A stretch of 64,000 nucleotides of DNA from Rummeliibacillus sp044763875 (lineage in GTDB: Bacteria > Bacillota > Bacilli > Bacillales_A > Planococcaceae), in NCBI RefSeq assembly GCF_044763875.1, contig NZ_JBIWGZ010000003.1, forward strand, positions 62,001 through 126,000, read 5' to 3'. Positions within the stretch are counted from its first letter, which is position 1. Each line of letters starts with the position of its first letter. A model generated the notes under the pieces. The model worked only from the letters and a program-made list of their open reading frames with translations. It was not told where the DNA came from and did no database searches. Both the position numbers and the translations under genes were made by a program. This document shows positions 16,455 to 25,092 of this stretch, one piece after another.

Positions 16455-17540
16455 ATGTCGAATTCAATTCCATCTTATTTCTTAATAATTGAAGGAGATG
16501 ACTTAGATACTTTAAGAGAAAATCTATTATATGATGAATCTGTTCCTGCAAAATTGAGGGTCGGGAACACTTTACACCAAATTGATATTAGTTATCGCGG
16601 TTCATATACACGAAAGTTTAGAAAAAGGTCCTATACGATTGATTTTGATGATAAAGAAAAATTCAATGGAGCTCGTAAAATTCATCTAAATGCAGAATAC
16701 AGAGATCCATCCCTCATCCGTAATAAACTTTCCCTTGATTTTTTTCAAGATTTGGGTGTACTTTCACCAAATACTCAACATATCAATTTTTACCGAAACG
16801 GCGAATTAAAGGGTGTTTATTTACAATTGGAGTCGGTTGATGATCTGTTTTTGAAAAAAAGAAAGTTGCCCATTGGTCCTATTTATTATGCAGAAAACAA
16901 TGATGCCAACTTTTCCTTAACAAGAGACGATAAACCTAAAAAATCAAGATTATCTGGCTATTATCAAGCGTTTGGAACACCATCTGATGATGACTTAGTT
17001 CGAGAATTTATCACAATTATTAATACTACTCCTCCAACTGAATTCACTGATGTCATCTCACAACATCTTCATCTTGACAAGTTCTTTTCTTGGCAAGCTG
17101 GAGCAGTTTGTACGATGAATAATGACGGCTTTACTCACAACTACTCTCTTTATCGTAATAGTGAAACTTGCAAGTTTGAAATACTCCCATGGGACTATGA
17201 CGCTACTTGGGGAAGAAAAGTAAGTGGTGGTATCATGGATCATACTTATGTTCCAATTGGTGGAAAAGCAGGTAACAAACTCTGTTATCTTCTTTTGGAA
17301 GTACCTGAATTAAGGAAAATTTATAAAGAAAAACTAGAAGAAATTCTCGAAACAAAATTCACAGTTGATTATATGGAAGACAAAGTATTAACTTTGCATC
17401 AATCAATACGCCCCCACCTGCTCCTAGATCCTTATAAAAAAAATAAGATTGAGATATTTGATAGAGAACCGGACGTCATTTTCCAATTTATTCGATCGCG
17501 TAATGATTTTTTGAAAAATCAGTTAAAATTACTCGTCTAA
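16455..17540 (+). CDS. cotH: CotH-type spore coat protein kinase, copy 2
   Basis: 361 residues, ATG at 16455 after AAGAAGGTGA. About two-thirds identical to copy 1 by eye, with the key motifs at the same positions: YRGSYTRKFRKRSYTIDF, NNDGFTHNYSLYRN (Asp224) and PWDYDATWGRK (Asp247). Both copies therefore look catalytically intact. It is followed after 42 bp by the SET-domain gene. Two kinases with two differently built substrates suggest duplication followed by specialisation. Confidence 0.9.
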   Translation: MSNSIPSYFLIIEGDDLDTLRENLLYDESVPAKLRVGNTLHQIDISYRGSYTRKFRKRSYTIDFDDKEKFNGARKIHLNAEYRDPSLIRNKLSLDFFQDLGVLSPNTQHINFYRNGELKGVYLQLESVDDLFLKKRKLPIGPIYYAENNDANFSLTRDDKPKKSRLSGYYQAFGTPSDDDLVREFITIINTTPPTEFTDVISQHLHLDKFFSWQAGAVCTMNNDGFTHNYSLYRNSETCKFEILPWDYDATWGRKVSGGIMDHTYVPIGGKAGNKLCYLLLEVPELRKIYKEKLEEILETKFTVDYMEDKVLTLHQSIRPHLLLDPYKKNKIEIFDREPDVIFQFIRSRNDFLKNQLKLLV

Positions 17541-17582
17541 GCTTTGGTTTCTTAATTAGGATTATAGAAAGGAGTTACGTTT

Positions 17583-17957
17583 GTGGGGCCAATTATTTTG
17601 AAGGATACAGGTAAATATGGTAGAGGGTTATTTGCTTCACGTGATATTAATAAGGATGAACTCATTGAAGTTTCTCCTGCAGTAATATCACCAAATCGTG
17701 AATGGAAATATTTGAAAAAGACTGTTCTCTTCTACTACTGTTTTTATTGGGGAGATGACGATACAGCTATTGTTCTAGGTCTTGGATCACTTTTTAATCA
17801 TTCATACACACCGAATATCACCTTTTATAATAATGAAGAAAATTCATCAGTAGACTTTTATGCTTTACTAGATATTAAAGAAGGTGAGGAATTAACTATA
17901 AATTATAATGGTGAAATTGATGATAAATCGCCTCTATGGTTTAATGTCCTAGAATAA
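17583..17957 (+). CDS. SET domain protein, putative lysine methyltransferase
   Basis: 124 residues, GTG start at 17583 after AAAGGAG. SET motifs in order: GKYGRGLFA (10-18, AdoMet-binding start), FNHSYTPNI (71-79, the NHS signature) and IKEGEELTINY (98-108, with the catalytic Tyr). Small single-domain bacterial SET proteins of this size exist, without pre- or post-SET cysteines, and their substrates are largely unknown. It lies 42 bp after cotH copy 2 and ends at a terminator (18054). A coat protein Lys substrate is suggested by context only. Confidence 0.8.
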   Translation: MGPIILKDTGKYGRGLFASRDINKDELIEVSPAVISPNREWKYLKKTVLFYYCFYWGDDDTAIVLGLGSLFNHSYTPNITFYNNEENSSVDFYALLDIKEGEELTINYNGEIDDKSPLWFNVLE

Positions 17958-18053
17958 AGAATTTGATACTTATAAGCAAACTATTTTACGAAAAATTGAA
18001 AGCACATACAAATTAATTGATACTTTCCTTCAAATAATTTCTATAAAGAATAT

Positions 18054-18085
18054 TTAAACGCAGGGTTATTATACTCTGCGTTTAA
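18054..18085 (+). terminator. Terminator of the coat cassette
   Basis: TTAAACGCAG pairs with CTGCGTTTAA, followed by GTTTG TATTT. It closes the cotH-SET transcript. Confidence 0.65.
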
Positions 18086-18197
18086 GTTTGTATTTATTTT
18101 TAGCCTAATTTCTATTAAATCCCTAGTTACTCTATTGGTTTAATGTATTTATTATGGTATACTTTCTTTAATATTTTTACTGAAAGGATGCGATCGA

Positions 18198-19127
18198 ATG
18201 ACATTAACTAAAGGATCATTAGCTTATATAGAAGAGTATAAAGGCGTTCAATATTATGAACAAACACCTGAAGAGGCTAGAGCTGAAAGAGCTACCTCCC
18301 CTATTCATCAAGTAACTGTTGAAGGAATATCAAAAATTGAAGATCGTCTTATTACTGTAACTGATGGTGAACAAATTTCTGTACGAATTTATACACCAGA
18401 AGGTAATGGTCCATTTCCAGTAATTGTTTACTTTCATGGTGGTGGATGGGTTTTCGGAAACCCTGATTATGCAGATGGAGGCTGCCGTTACTTAACTGCT
18501 TCTGCCAAATCCATCGTAGTATCTGTTGATTATCGTCTTGCTCCTGAATACCCTTTTCCGACCCCTGTTCAAGATAGCTATGATGCATTTCTATGGGTGG
18601 CAGAAAACACTACATTGTTAAACGGTGATTCTACAAAACTTTATGTTGCTGGTGATAGTGCTGGCGGAAATATTGCTGCTGTTGTCTCGCATTGGTCAGC
18701 TGAAAAAGGAGGTCCAAAAATTACTGCACAGGCACTGATTTATCCTGTATTAAATGTTAATTTTAATACAGCTTCGTACGAAAAGTTTGGAATAGGATAT
18801 GGTTTGGATCGTGATGGAATGATTTGGTTTGCAAATCATTATATTAAAGATTCAAAGGAGAAAATAAACCCATCAATTTCTCCATTAATCGCACAAGATT
18901 TACACAAAACTCCTCGTACCATTTTGATTGCTGCAGAATATGATGTTTTGTTGGATGAAGGGATTGCTTATGTTACTAGACTTCACGAAGCTGACGTTGA
19001 AGCAAAACATATTATGTTGCCTGGGCTAATTCATAGTTATTTTAGTAAAATGGAATTCTTTGAACAGGATACGAAAAAGACTTCTGAACTGATTGCAGAA
19101 TTCTTCGAAAAAAAAAATCCTGAGTAG
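18198..19127 (+). CDS. Alpha/beta hydrolase, hormone-sensitive-lipase family esterase
   Basis: 309 residues. The oxyanion motif HGGGW is at residues 80-84 and the nucleophile elbow GDSAGGN has Ser154. Probable acid and base are Asp249 (AAEYDVLLDEG) and His279 (GLIHSYF), completing the triad in the usual order. Cytoplasmic carboxylesterase of the HSL (class IV) type; the substrate cannot be predicted. AAAGGATGCGATCGA precedes the ATG. It is a single-gene unit ending in a strong terminator. Confidence 0.88.
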   Translation: MTLTKGSLAYIEEYKGVQYYEQTPEEARAERATSPIHQVTVEGISKIEDRLITVTDGEQISVRIYTPEGNGPFPVIVYFHGGGWVFGNPDYADGGCRYLTASAKSIVVSVDYRLAPEYPFPTPVQDSYDAFLWVAENTTLLNGDSTKLYVAGDSAGGNIAAVVSHWSAEKGGPKITAQALIYPVLNVNFNTASYEKFGIGYGLDRDGMIWFANHYIKDSKEKINPSISPLIAQDLHKTPRTILIAAEYDVLLDEGIAYVTRLHEADVEAKHIMLPGLIHSYFSKMEFFEQDTKKTSELIAEFFEKKNPE

Positions 19128-19138
19128 GATTTTTTTTA
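19108..19138. terminator. Bidirectional terminator between convergent genes
   Basis: A run of A then TCCT, loop GAGT, AGGA and a run of T. It overlaps the last codons of both convergent genes and can serve both. Confidence 0.8.
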
Positions 19139-19327
19139 TTTCTTTGTTTGATCTAATTCTTGATACGCTTGTTGGTACTTACCTCCATCAGCTACATCTG
19201 AATGATAAAGAGCTTTTAAGGCAAAGTTTTTTTCAAGTTCCATTGATTTCATGATTTCTTTTAAGCGTTTTTGTAAATTCTTATCGTCATTTACTAGTTG
19301 TTGCATTTGTGATTTTGAATATTTCAC
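19136..19327 (-). CDS. Small hypothetical helical protein
   Basis: 63 residues, highly charged and helical, for example KNLQKRLKEIMKSMELEKNFALKAL split across the middle. The GTG start at 19327 has AAGGGAT about 10 bases upstream, an average site. No family is recognised. It ends inside the terminator shared with the esterase. Confidence 0.6.
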   Translation of the reverse strand: MKYSKSQMQQLVNDDKNLQKRLKEIMKSMELEKNFALKALYHSDVADGGKYQQAYQELDQTKK

Positions 19328-19685
19328 GTTTCACAGATCCCTTCTGATATACTCTATTTCAGTATATCACTTTTTGAAAAAGAAGCTTGATTATTCAATG
19401 TAAACTTTAAAAATGAATCGATTGTTTCGTATTTTAAAATTATAGTCCGTTAGAATCTACATTTCGTGTTATTCGCACAAGCTGATTTTCTAGCCAAAGC
19501 ATATGATACAATCCAAGCTCTAACAAAAATGATCCTTGGTGAAATCATTAGAGTTAAAGCTTGAGGTTGAATCCTCCTAATTTCAGACTGGTGAAAAATT
19601 TTCCTTCCTTTGCTTACGCCCCGTCTGCATAGAACTTTCATCTAGTCTGAAATCAATTATGAAATGGCATTTCCTCTACTATCTA
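19328..19685. other. Intergenic region with inverted repeat
   Basis: No gene is seen. AATTTCAGACT (about 19579-19589) and AGTCTGAAAT (19644-19653) form an inverted pair about 55 bases apart, which could be the remains of a mobile element or a structured leader. Confidence 0.4.
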
Positions 19686-19720
19686 AAACAAGCAAGGGAC
19701 CTAAATTCCCTTGCTTGTTT
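19686..19720 (-). terminator. Terminator of rnz
   Basis: AAACAAGCAAGGGA pairs perfectly with TCCCTTGCTTGTTT; A and T runs are part of the stem. It lies directly at the rnz stop codon. Confidence 0.85.
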
Positions 19721-20664
19721 TATTTTCCTAAAATTTTTAGCTCTCCTTGTTGCCAACTAAATTCATCAAAATCTTTCACGATAAATGTATTTGGGATTAG
19801 TTCTTTAACTTCATTCAGCATATTTTCAATATCTTGTGGGAAAAATCGAGCACTTAAATGATTGATCAATAGATTTTGGGCTCCTGATATCCGCGCTACA
19901 TTTGCTGCATCAATATTCGTGGAATGTCCATAATTAGCAGCTAAATCTTCTGTGGTATGATCAAAAGTTGCTTCATGAATGACGATATCTGCATTATGGC
20001 TTAGTGTAATAGCATTCTCACAATAGCGTGTATCACCTAAAATTGCGACTGTAAATCCACTTTTCGGTGATTCTGTGACTTCTTCACTGCGGATAATTGT
20101 ACCGTCATCTAATGTTACATCCATGCCATTTTTTAATTTCCCTAATAATGGACCTTTTGGAACACCAAATGCTCTAGCCTTTTCAATTTGTAAAGCGCCT
20201 GGTAATGGCTTTTGTTCAAGACGATAGCCAAAGCATGGGACAACATGTTGCAGAGGCATTGCTGTCACTTTAAAATCTTCATCTTCAAAGATGACTCCTT
20301 CTTCAACTTCAACAAATTCGATTGTATAGTTTAGATGTGTTTGTGATGTTTGTAAGGTAAGTTGAATCCATTCTTTCAATCCTTTAGGTCCATAAATTGT
20401 TAATGGCTTTTCCCCACCTAAAAATGAGCGAGAGCCTAGTAAACCCGGTAATCCGTATATATGATCCCCATGTAAATGTGTGATAAAAATTTTTTCTAAT
20501 TTTCGAGGTTTGATTGTTGTATGTAAAATTTGATGTTGTGTTGCTTCTCCACAATCAAATAACCATATTGTGCCTCTCTCATCTAATAATTTTAGAGCTA
20601 ATGAGCTTGTATTTCGCGATTTAGAAGGCATCCCTGCACCTGTACCTAAAAATTGAATATGCAA
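19720..20664 (-). CDS. rnz: Ribonuclease Z
   Basis: 314 residues, normal length for the short form. The metal-binding motif HLHGDH is at residues 63-68, the start FLGTGAGMPSK is typical, and ILGDTR and HEATF supply further metal-binding residues. It removes the 3' trailer from tRNA precursors lacking an encoded CCA. The gene lies 11 bp after dinB on the same strand, similar to the rnz/yqjH neighbourhood of B. subtilis. Confidence 0.95.
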   Translation of the reverse strand: MHIQFLGTGAGMPSKSRNTSSLALKLLDERGTIWLFDCGEATQHQILHTTIKPRKLEKIFITHLHGDHIYGLPGLLGSRSFLGGEKPLTIYGPKGLKEWIQLTLQTSQTHLNYTIEFVEVEEGVIFEDEDFKVTAMPLQHVVPCFGYRLEQKPLPGALQIEKARAFGVPKGPLLGKLKNGMDVTLDDGTIIRSEEVTESPKSGFTVAILGDTRYCENAITLSHNADIVIHEATFDHTTEDLAANYGHSTNIDAANVARISGAQNLLINHLSARFFPQDIENMLNEVKELIPNTFIVKDFDEFSWQQGELKILGK

Positions 20665-20675
20665 TTGTTCTCCTC

Positions 20676-21917
20676 CTAACGTTTATGATCATCCAAAAAA
20701 TCTTTGCTAAAACTTGTTTGTGATTCGTAAGTTTTTTTCTTCACATCTTTGATCCCTTTTGTAATAATATCTTTGCCAAATTTGTGTTGTAATTGTTCAA
20801 CAATTTTCAATACTGGCTCTTCTTTTACGTATTTTTCAAAAGTAAAGATGGATAATTGCTCCGCTGTTTCTTTTTTGTCCGCAACATTGCTGACGGTTAC
20901 GCCAAGTAATCGCACTGGTGAACCATTCCAATGCTTTTCGGTTAGAGTTATTGCAATTGATTCAATCTCTTCTTTTTTATAAATTGCATTTGAAATTGTT
21001 TTACTTCTACTGCTATTATGCCAATCTGCATCACGAATCATAATTGAAACAGTATGCCCTGCTAGATTTTTTGCATCCAATCGTTTTGCTACTTTTTCGC
21101 AAAGCTTTTGAATTGCACTTTCCAACTCTGAAAATTCAACCAAATCAACCGGAAAAGTCATCGAATTTCCAATCGATTTTGTATCATATATTGAGTTTGG
21201 ATCAACATCCCGATGATCGATACCATTTGCACGATTTTTTAGGCGAAGTCCATTTTTTCCAAGATTCGATTTGATTACATAATCCTCTATATTTGCAAGG
21301 TTCCCAATTGTGAGAACTCCTATTCCCTCAAGTTTTTTTGCCGTACTTTCCCCTACTCCATGCATTTCAATAACCGGTAAATGCCATAGTATTTTCGAAA
21401 CATCTCTTTTTCTTAGAATTGTAATACCCATTGGCTTTTTCATATCAGAAGCAGTTTTTGCAAGGAATTTATTTGGGGCAATACCTATAGAGCAAGGTAA
21501 ATCTAATTCGCTTAAAATACGAGTTTGGATTGATTCTGCAAGTTCAATTGCTTCTTCTCCATGTACAATATCTGATACATCCATATAACCTTCATCGATG
21601 GAAACAGGTTCAACAAGATCCGTATATGTGCGTAATATTGCGAACATTGCCTTTGAAGCATTACGATAGCGTTCAAAATTTGGCGCCATAAGGATAAGTT
21701 CTGGACATTTACGTTTTGCTTCCCAAACAGCCATCGTTGTATAAACGCCCTTTGCCCTTGCCTCATAAGAACAAGTGACAAGAATCCCCCTGCGTTCTTT
21801 TGGATTTCCTGCAATAGCAAGTGCCTTTCCCTTCAGCTCGGGATTATGTGCCTGTTCAACTGAAGCATAAAAACAGTTCATATCAATATGAAATAAAATT
21901 CTCCCTTGAGCAGCCAT
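20676..21917 (-). CDS. dinB: DNA polymerase IV
   Basis: 413 residues. Y-family palm motifs: FHIDMNCFYASVE (Asp12) and SIDEGYMDV (Asp108, Glu109). HhH/little-finger regions follow, and a beta-clamp-binding motif QLSIF is near residue 348. Error-prone translesion synthesis. Corresponds to YqjH of B. subtilis by position next to rnz. The start is supported by GGGGAGGGGAAGATATG. Confidence 0.95.
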   Translation of the reverse strand: MAAQGRILFHIDMNCFYASVEQAHNPELKGKALAIAGNPKERRGILVTCSYEARAKGVYTTMAVWEAKRKCPELILMAPNFERYRNASKAMFAILRTYTDLVEPVSIDEGYMDVSDIVHGEEAIELAESIQTRILSELDLPCSIGIAPNKFLAKTASDMKKPMGITILRKRDVSKILWHLPVIEMHGVGESTAKKLEGIGVLTIGNLANIEDYVIKSNLGKNGLRLKNRANGIDHRDVDPNSIYDTKSIGNSMTFPVDLVEFSELESAIQKLCEKVAKRLDAKNLAGHTVSIMIRDADWHNSSRSKTISNAIYKKEEIESIAITLTEKHWNGSPVRLLGVTVSNVADKKETAEQLSIFTFEKYVKEEPVLKIVEQLQHKFGKDIITKGIKDVKKKTYESQTSFSKDFLDDHKR

Positions 21918-22077
21918 ATCTTCCCCTCCCCTAATCGACCAAACGTTCTCCTTTAGTATAACAAAAATATTCGTAAGACTAAATATTCAATAATTCCATA
22001 GAAATTAAAAAAGTATTGCTAACTTACAGTAATATCCATTAAAATATTAAGAATATTTCGAAAGGTGGTAAATATAT

Positions 22078-22614
22078 ATGTTAGAAGTCTCTGATGATCT
22101 TATTTTAAGACCTGTAAATCCACAAGATGCAAAGGCATTATTTTCATTAACAGAAAAGGATCGAGCATATTTAAGAGAATGGCTTCCATGGGTGGATGGC
22201 ACAAAGACGGTAGAAGATACACTAAACTATATTACTTTTAGTCAAAAAGGTGAAAAAGATGGAACATTATTAAACTTGGCTATTGTTTGGAAAGGAAAGG
22301 TCGTTGGAATCACCGGTTTCAACAACATTGATCGTATAAACCGTTTCGCTGCTATAGGCTATTGGTTAGGTAGCGAATATCAAGGAAATGGGATCATGAC
22401 AAAAGCCGTTCATGCTTTAACTGAATACGCTTTTAAAGAACTGTTCATGAATAAAGTTGAAATACGTGCTGCCATTGAAAATAAAAAAAGTAGAAGTATC
22501 CCTGAACGGCTAGGCTATGTTCATGAAGGTACACTTCGGAGCAATGAATGGCTTTATGACCATTATGTTGACCATGCGGTTTATGGAATATTGGCTGATG
22601 AATGGCATAAATAA
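22078..22614 (+). CDS. GNAT acetyltransferase, RimJ/RimL type
   Basis: 178 residues. The head LEVSDDLILRPVNPQDA is typical of the RimL group, the acetyl-CoA loop is in IGYWLGSEYQGNGIMTKAV (about 104-122), and the C-terminus is RLGYVHEGTLRSNEW. Closest in style to YdaF, an N-terminal/Ser protein acetyltransferase-like protein. GAAAGGTGGTAAA precedes the ATG. Single gene. Confidence 0.88.
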   Translation: MLEVSDDLILRPVNPQDAKALFSLTEKDRAYLREWLPWVDGTKTVEDTLNYITFSQKGEKDGTLLNLAIVWKGKVVGITGFNNIDRINRFAAIGYWLGSEYQGNGIMTKAVHALTEYAFKELFMNKVEIRAAIENKKSRSIPERLGYVHEGTLRSNEWLYDHYVDHAVYGILADEWHK

Positions 22615-22770
22615 TGCACCTAAGTTTTGAGTAATTATGAAAATGATTCAAATACATTATCCAATAACTTTTTCATATTATTTCAATCCAATATATACCA
22701 TATCATTCCATTTAAGTTATACTATATTTATCGTTCAAGTCATTTTTTTCTACTTAATGGGGGTGTTTTT

Positions 22771-23946
22771 ATGAATCGTCACCATGCAGGGATCATTGTG
22801 GGGGCTGTTTTATTTTTAGTAGTTGCAATGGGAATTGGTCGTTTTTCGTTTACACCAATTTTACCTTTTCTACGTGAAGCTGAGGGATTGTCTGTTGAAA
22901 AAGGTGGATGGTTAGCTTCAGCAAATTATATTGGTTATTTTGTAGGTGCTTTATGGGCAGGCTTTATCGTAAAAAATCAGAAAAAAAAGCTTTACATGAA
23001 TGGTTGGATTTGTGTTATTTCCATATTGGGGATGGGTATTGTAAACAACTTTTATGTATGGTTATTTTTACGATTAATTAATGGAATTACCGGAGGAATT
23101 ATATTTGTATTAACTTCTAGTATGTTATTGGATTACTTGGCTCGGCATTTTCTAGCTAAATGGTCTGGTTATGTTTTTAGCGGTATTGGAGTTGGCATTG
23201 CTTTATCAGGAATCTTGGTACCATTTTTTGAAAAACACTTTTCATGGCAAGGAGCTTTTACAGGACTTAGTATTTTATCTACTGTTTTTATAATTTTAAA
23301 CCACTTCTTATGGAAGAAATTAGAGGATCCATCATTAGAAAAAATGAAAGGTCCCATTCAAAAATTCTGGACTGGTTTTATGCCTTGGATTACGATTGCC
23401 TATGGATTAGAAGGACTAGGATATATTGTTACGGGGACATTTTTAGTAGATATGATTCATGAATTGCCAAGTTTACAAAAATACGCGAGTTATAGTTGGG
23501 TTATTGTGGGTATTGGTGCTATACCTTCAGCACCGATCTGGAGTATATTAATGTCAAAATATAAACCTATTATCATTATTGCTTCCGCTTATATCTTACA
23601 AATTATCGGCATTATATTACCTGTTATCTCCCCTACTATTATTGGCGTCATGATCTCTGCACTCCTATTCGGCATAACCTTTGTTGGGATTGTTGTTTTG
23701 ACAACTTCCTATTGTCGAGAGCTTTATCCAACCAAAAGTGCCAGTGTTGTTTCAACTCTTACCACTTATTATGCGATTGGACAAATAATAGGCCCACTTA
23801 TTGCAGGAAAACTTGTTACATATTTCGGTAGCTATAATAGTGCGCTCATTTTCGCTGGTAGTGTTATTGCCTTTGCTTTATGCTTGCTATTATTTGGTAA
23901 AAGGCATACACAAGTAAAATTAGATGCGAAAACATCTGCAGCTTAA
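22771..23946 (+). CDS. MFS transporter, YbfB/YjiJ family
   Basis: 392 residues from the ATG at 22771, preceded by GGGGGTG; an upstream extension (to 22627) is not membrane-like and lacks a site. Twelve membrane helices. The head HHAGIIVGAVLFLVVAMGIGRFSFTPILP is the signature of the YbfB/YjiJ group. The substrate is unknown. Confidence 0.85.
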   Translation: MNRHHAGIIVGAVLFLVVAMGIGRFSFTPILPFLREAEGLSVEKGGWLASANYIGYFVGALWAGFIVKNQKKKLYMNGWICVISILGMGIVNNFYVWLFLRLINGITGGIIFVLTSSMLLDYLARHFLAKWSGYVFSGIGVGIALSGILVPFFEKHFSWQGAFTGLSILSTVFIILNHFLWKKLEDPSLEKMKGPIQKFWTGFMPWITIAYGLEGLGYIVTGTFLVDMIHELPSLQKYASYSWVIVGIGAIPSAPIWSILMSKYKPIIIIASAYILQIIGIILPVISPTIIGVMISALLFGITFVGIVVLTTSYCRELYPTKSASVVSTLTTYYAIGQIIGPLIAGKLVTYFGSYNSALIFAGSVIAFALCLLLFGKRHTQVKLDAKTSAA

Positions 23947-24061
23947 GGTTATTTAAGCTTTATTTTTAATTAGTAAGAAAGAGGCAGGAGCTTATCTATG
24001 TTTCAATTCACATTCAGTTGATCTTCGCTGCGGACAGTGACTCCTACGGAAAAAGTGGGAA

Positions 24062-24289
24062 GCCACTGAAAAAGTGTAGTAATGCAAATATTTATAGTAT
24101 ATATCTGCTATTGAATGAAGTGGTATTAGCTCCGCTTTCCGTGGGCGAACTGACGAGCCTTCTCGCTGCGCTCCGGGGTCTCGTCTAGCTCGTTTTCCCA
24201 CAGGAGTCTCCGCTAATTCCACTTCAACGAAGATAGCTTCACCAGATTTTTATCATAAATTTACATCTATTTTAACTTTTTCAGTGCCC
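24062..24289. repeat. Type B intergenic element, copy 2
   Basis: 228 bp with ends GCCACTGAAAAAGT and ACTTTTTCAGTGCC (inverted). The inner pair GAAGTGGTATTAGC/GCTAATTCCACTTC brackets the shared core. The flank 24026-24061 looks like a broken type C core in reverse orientation (CTCCTACGGAAAAAGTGGG). Confidence 0.8.
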
Positions 24290-24449
24290 TCAAAAGCGTG
24301 GCAGTCGCGACCCTGGTTTGAGCATCACTAAGGAAGCGGCTTATTGTATACACTTTCGATGATTCAAAATGTTTTAAAGTAACATGCATAAATTGATTGA
24401 AAACTATATCTAGTCTTCATTCGGCAGTTATTATAAATATTCGTTACTC

Positions 24450-24497
24450 GAAACAAGAAGCGTATTTGAAATATAAATCGAATATGCTTCTTAATTT
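24450..24497. repeat. Small hairpin repeat, second copy
   Basis: GAAACAAGAAGCGTATTTGA followed by TCGAATATGCTTCTTAA: an imperfect stem. It matches the complement of 1984-2003 at 19 of 20 bases. The first twelve bases also occur near 37593. Confidence 0.5.
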
Positions 24498-24540
24498 GAA
24501 TAAAATCAACAATGAAGTTAAACAGAGCCATTTAAAAAAG

Positions 24541-24575
24541 AAAGAGGCAGAAACAATATAAACTTCTGCCTCTTT
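24541..24575 (-). terminator. Terminator of cheW
   Basis: AAAGAGGCAGAA pairs with TTCTGCCTCTTT just beyond the cheW stop codon; a T-rich tract follows on the minus strand. Confidence 0.8.
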
Positions 24576-24580
24576 CAGTA

Positions 24581-25066
24581 TTATTTTATTACTTGCAATT
24601 CTTCTTCAGAAAGAGATTTCATATATGCTTTGATTTCTTTGATGCCATCTAACGTATTTACTAATACATCTGGTGACACTATTGTAATCATACGCTGTTC
24701 AAGGTTTGCAACAGCGCTGAAATATTGTGTTTTTGCATAATTTACAAGTCCGACTTGCTTTAATTGTTCTTCTTCAATATCTAAAATTTCTTTCGCTTCT
24801 ACAACTAATAGTCCGAAGATAAAATCATCTGATTGTAAGACAATCATTTTAGCTTCAGATGAATTGGCAGGTTGGCGATATAAAATTTGTTCAAAATCTA
24901 GAATTGGAAGCAATTCGTTTCGAATTCGTGTTAAACCTAATACATAATCAGGTAAATGAGGAATACGATTTACTCTTTCAGCCTTTTCAATTGAAACTAC
25001 TTTTTCAACAGGAATGGCATACTCCTCTTGGCCACATCGAAAAACGACAACTTTCACATTTGGCAT
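24581..25066 (-). CDS. cheW: CheW-domain chemotaxis coupling protein
   Basis: 161 residues made of one CheW domain: VVVFRCGQEEYAIPVEKVVSIE, then VLGLTRIRNELLPILDF and the C-terminal GLLVVEAKEILDIEEEQ. CheW links chemoreceptors to CheA under the membrane. It is solitary here, 27 bp after the peptidase gene and away from any chemotaxis operon, so it may be an accessory coupling protein. Confidence 0.88.
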   Translation of the reverse strand: MPNVKVVVFRCGQEEYAIPVEKVVSIEKAERVNRIPHLPDYVLGLTRIRNELLPILDFEQILYRQPANSSEAKMIVLQSDDFIFGLLVVEAKEILDIEEEQLKQVGLVNYAKTQYFSAVANLEQRMITIVSPDVLVNTLDGIKEIKAYMKSLSEEELQVIK

Positions 25067-25092
25067 AAACTCACTCTCTTTTCGTAGATGGG

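Noticed and set aside
23992..24222. Frame reading AETPVGKRARRDPGAQ over type B elements (also near 519-707 and 26378-26641)
   Set aside because: It lies inside the non-coding repeat core and recurs with each copy; such frames are common false calls in Bacillaceae genomes.
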